From JADKBO01 sp037968395 (GTDB lineage: Bacteria; Bacteroidota; Bacteroidia; Chitinophagales; Saprospiraceae), in contig JBBKVK010000237.1 of assembly GCA_037968395.1 (NCBI GenBank), positions 1 through 6,256 of the forward strand: a stretch of 6,256 nucleotides of DNA, given 5' to 3'. Position numbers and translations under genes: made by a program. Of the stretch, positions 6,014 to 6,256 are shown in pieces; positions within the stretch are counted from its first letter, which is position 1; each line of letters begins with the position of its first letter. The notes under the pieces were generated by a model that was not told the DNA's origin, made no database searches, and saw nothing but the letters and a program-made list of their open reading frames with translations.

Positions 6014-6062
6014 TCCCATTTGATAACACAAACATACACATCAAATACATATTATCCCATTT
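6014..6062 (-). promoter_or_regulatory. Two AAATGGGA repeats flanking the mraZ promoter (possible MraZ operator)
   Basis: AAATGGGA occurs twice in the same orientation on the minus strand, at 6014-6021 and 6055-6062, 41 bases apart, or about four helical turns. The copies lie on either side of the candidate -7 element. E. coli MraZ binds TGGGN repeats spaced by five bases; the core TGGGA matches but the spacing here is much wider. The autoregulatory role is an inference. Confidence 0.4.
6029..6036 (-). promoter_or_regulatory. Candidate -7 promoter element for the mraZ operon
   Basis: Read on the minus strand this is TATGTTTG, a full match to the Bacteroidota -7 consensus TAnnTTTG. It would place the transcription start near 6022-6026 and give a leader of about 25 bases before mraZ. 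A clear TTTG-type -33 box is not found at the expected spacing; that position is occupied by the upstream AAATGGGA copy. The assignment is from sequence only. Confidence 0.5.
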
Positions 6063-6256
6063 TCTCACCAAGAAGAATAAAAAATATTACGATTTTTTAT
6101 AATTTGTTTAAACTGTAAACAGATGACGATGATTTTGTAAACAAATTGATTACAAATAATACTTTTCTATATGTTAATTTCTCGTTAAGCACTTTTTATA
6201 AATATGAAATATTTAATATAAGAATTTTTTATAATATATAAAACACTCATAATAAT
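6063..6256. other. AT-rich intergenic DNA upstream of the mraZ promoter
   Basis: No open reading frame or RNA gene is recognised. There is a 10-base perfect inverted repeat, AATTTGTTTA (6101-6110) with TAAACAAATT (6138-6147), and TGTAAACA occurs twice in direct orientation at 6114-6121 and 6136-6143. These could bind a regulator, but base composition alone makes such matches easy. Confidence 0.35.

Overview
The window holds the first part of a division and cell wall (dcw) cluster, all on the minus strand: mraZ, rsmH (mraW), an ftsL-like gene, a PASTA-bearing ftsI-type transpeptidase and murE, read from right (about 5998) to left (669). Beyond murE, the left 668 bases have no credible gene. 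They contain an array of a structured, repeated element.

The organism is most likely an AT-rich member of the Bacteroidota, perhaps Cytophagales-like. The reasons are the gene order, the class of short FtsL-like protein, a division transpeptidase with a C-terminal PASTA domain, the lack of Shine-Dalgarno sequences before the starts, and a TAnnTTTG-type promoter element upstream of mraZ. The genus cannot be fixed from this sequence alone. MurE carries the DNPR motif, so the peptidoglycan is expected to contain meso-diaminopimelate.

Right end (5999-6256): an AT-rich leader with a candidate promoter flanked by two copies of AAATGGGA, which are plausible MraZ autoregulation sites. Centre (669-5998): five tightly packed genes, with an 11-base overlap for mraZ/rsmH and gaps of 24, 16 and 15 bases after that, which looks like one transcription unit. 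MraZ is the cluster regulator. RsmH methylates 16S rRNA. The FtsL-like protein and FtsI belong to the septal divisome. MurE makes the tripeptide stage of the peptidoglycan precursor.

Left end (1-668): three copies of an element about 160-200 bases long, at spacings of 289 and 236 bases. The first copy is cut by the window edge. Each copy combines a strongly conserved core with hairpins whose stems differ completely between copies while position, and in one hairpin the loop sequence, are kept. That pattern indicates selection on RNA (or single-stranded DNA) structure and is the most interesting signal here. The array occupies the place where mraY and murD usually follow murE. The transcribed strand, the partner protein if any, and the function cannot be told from this window.
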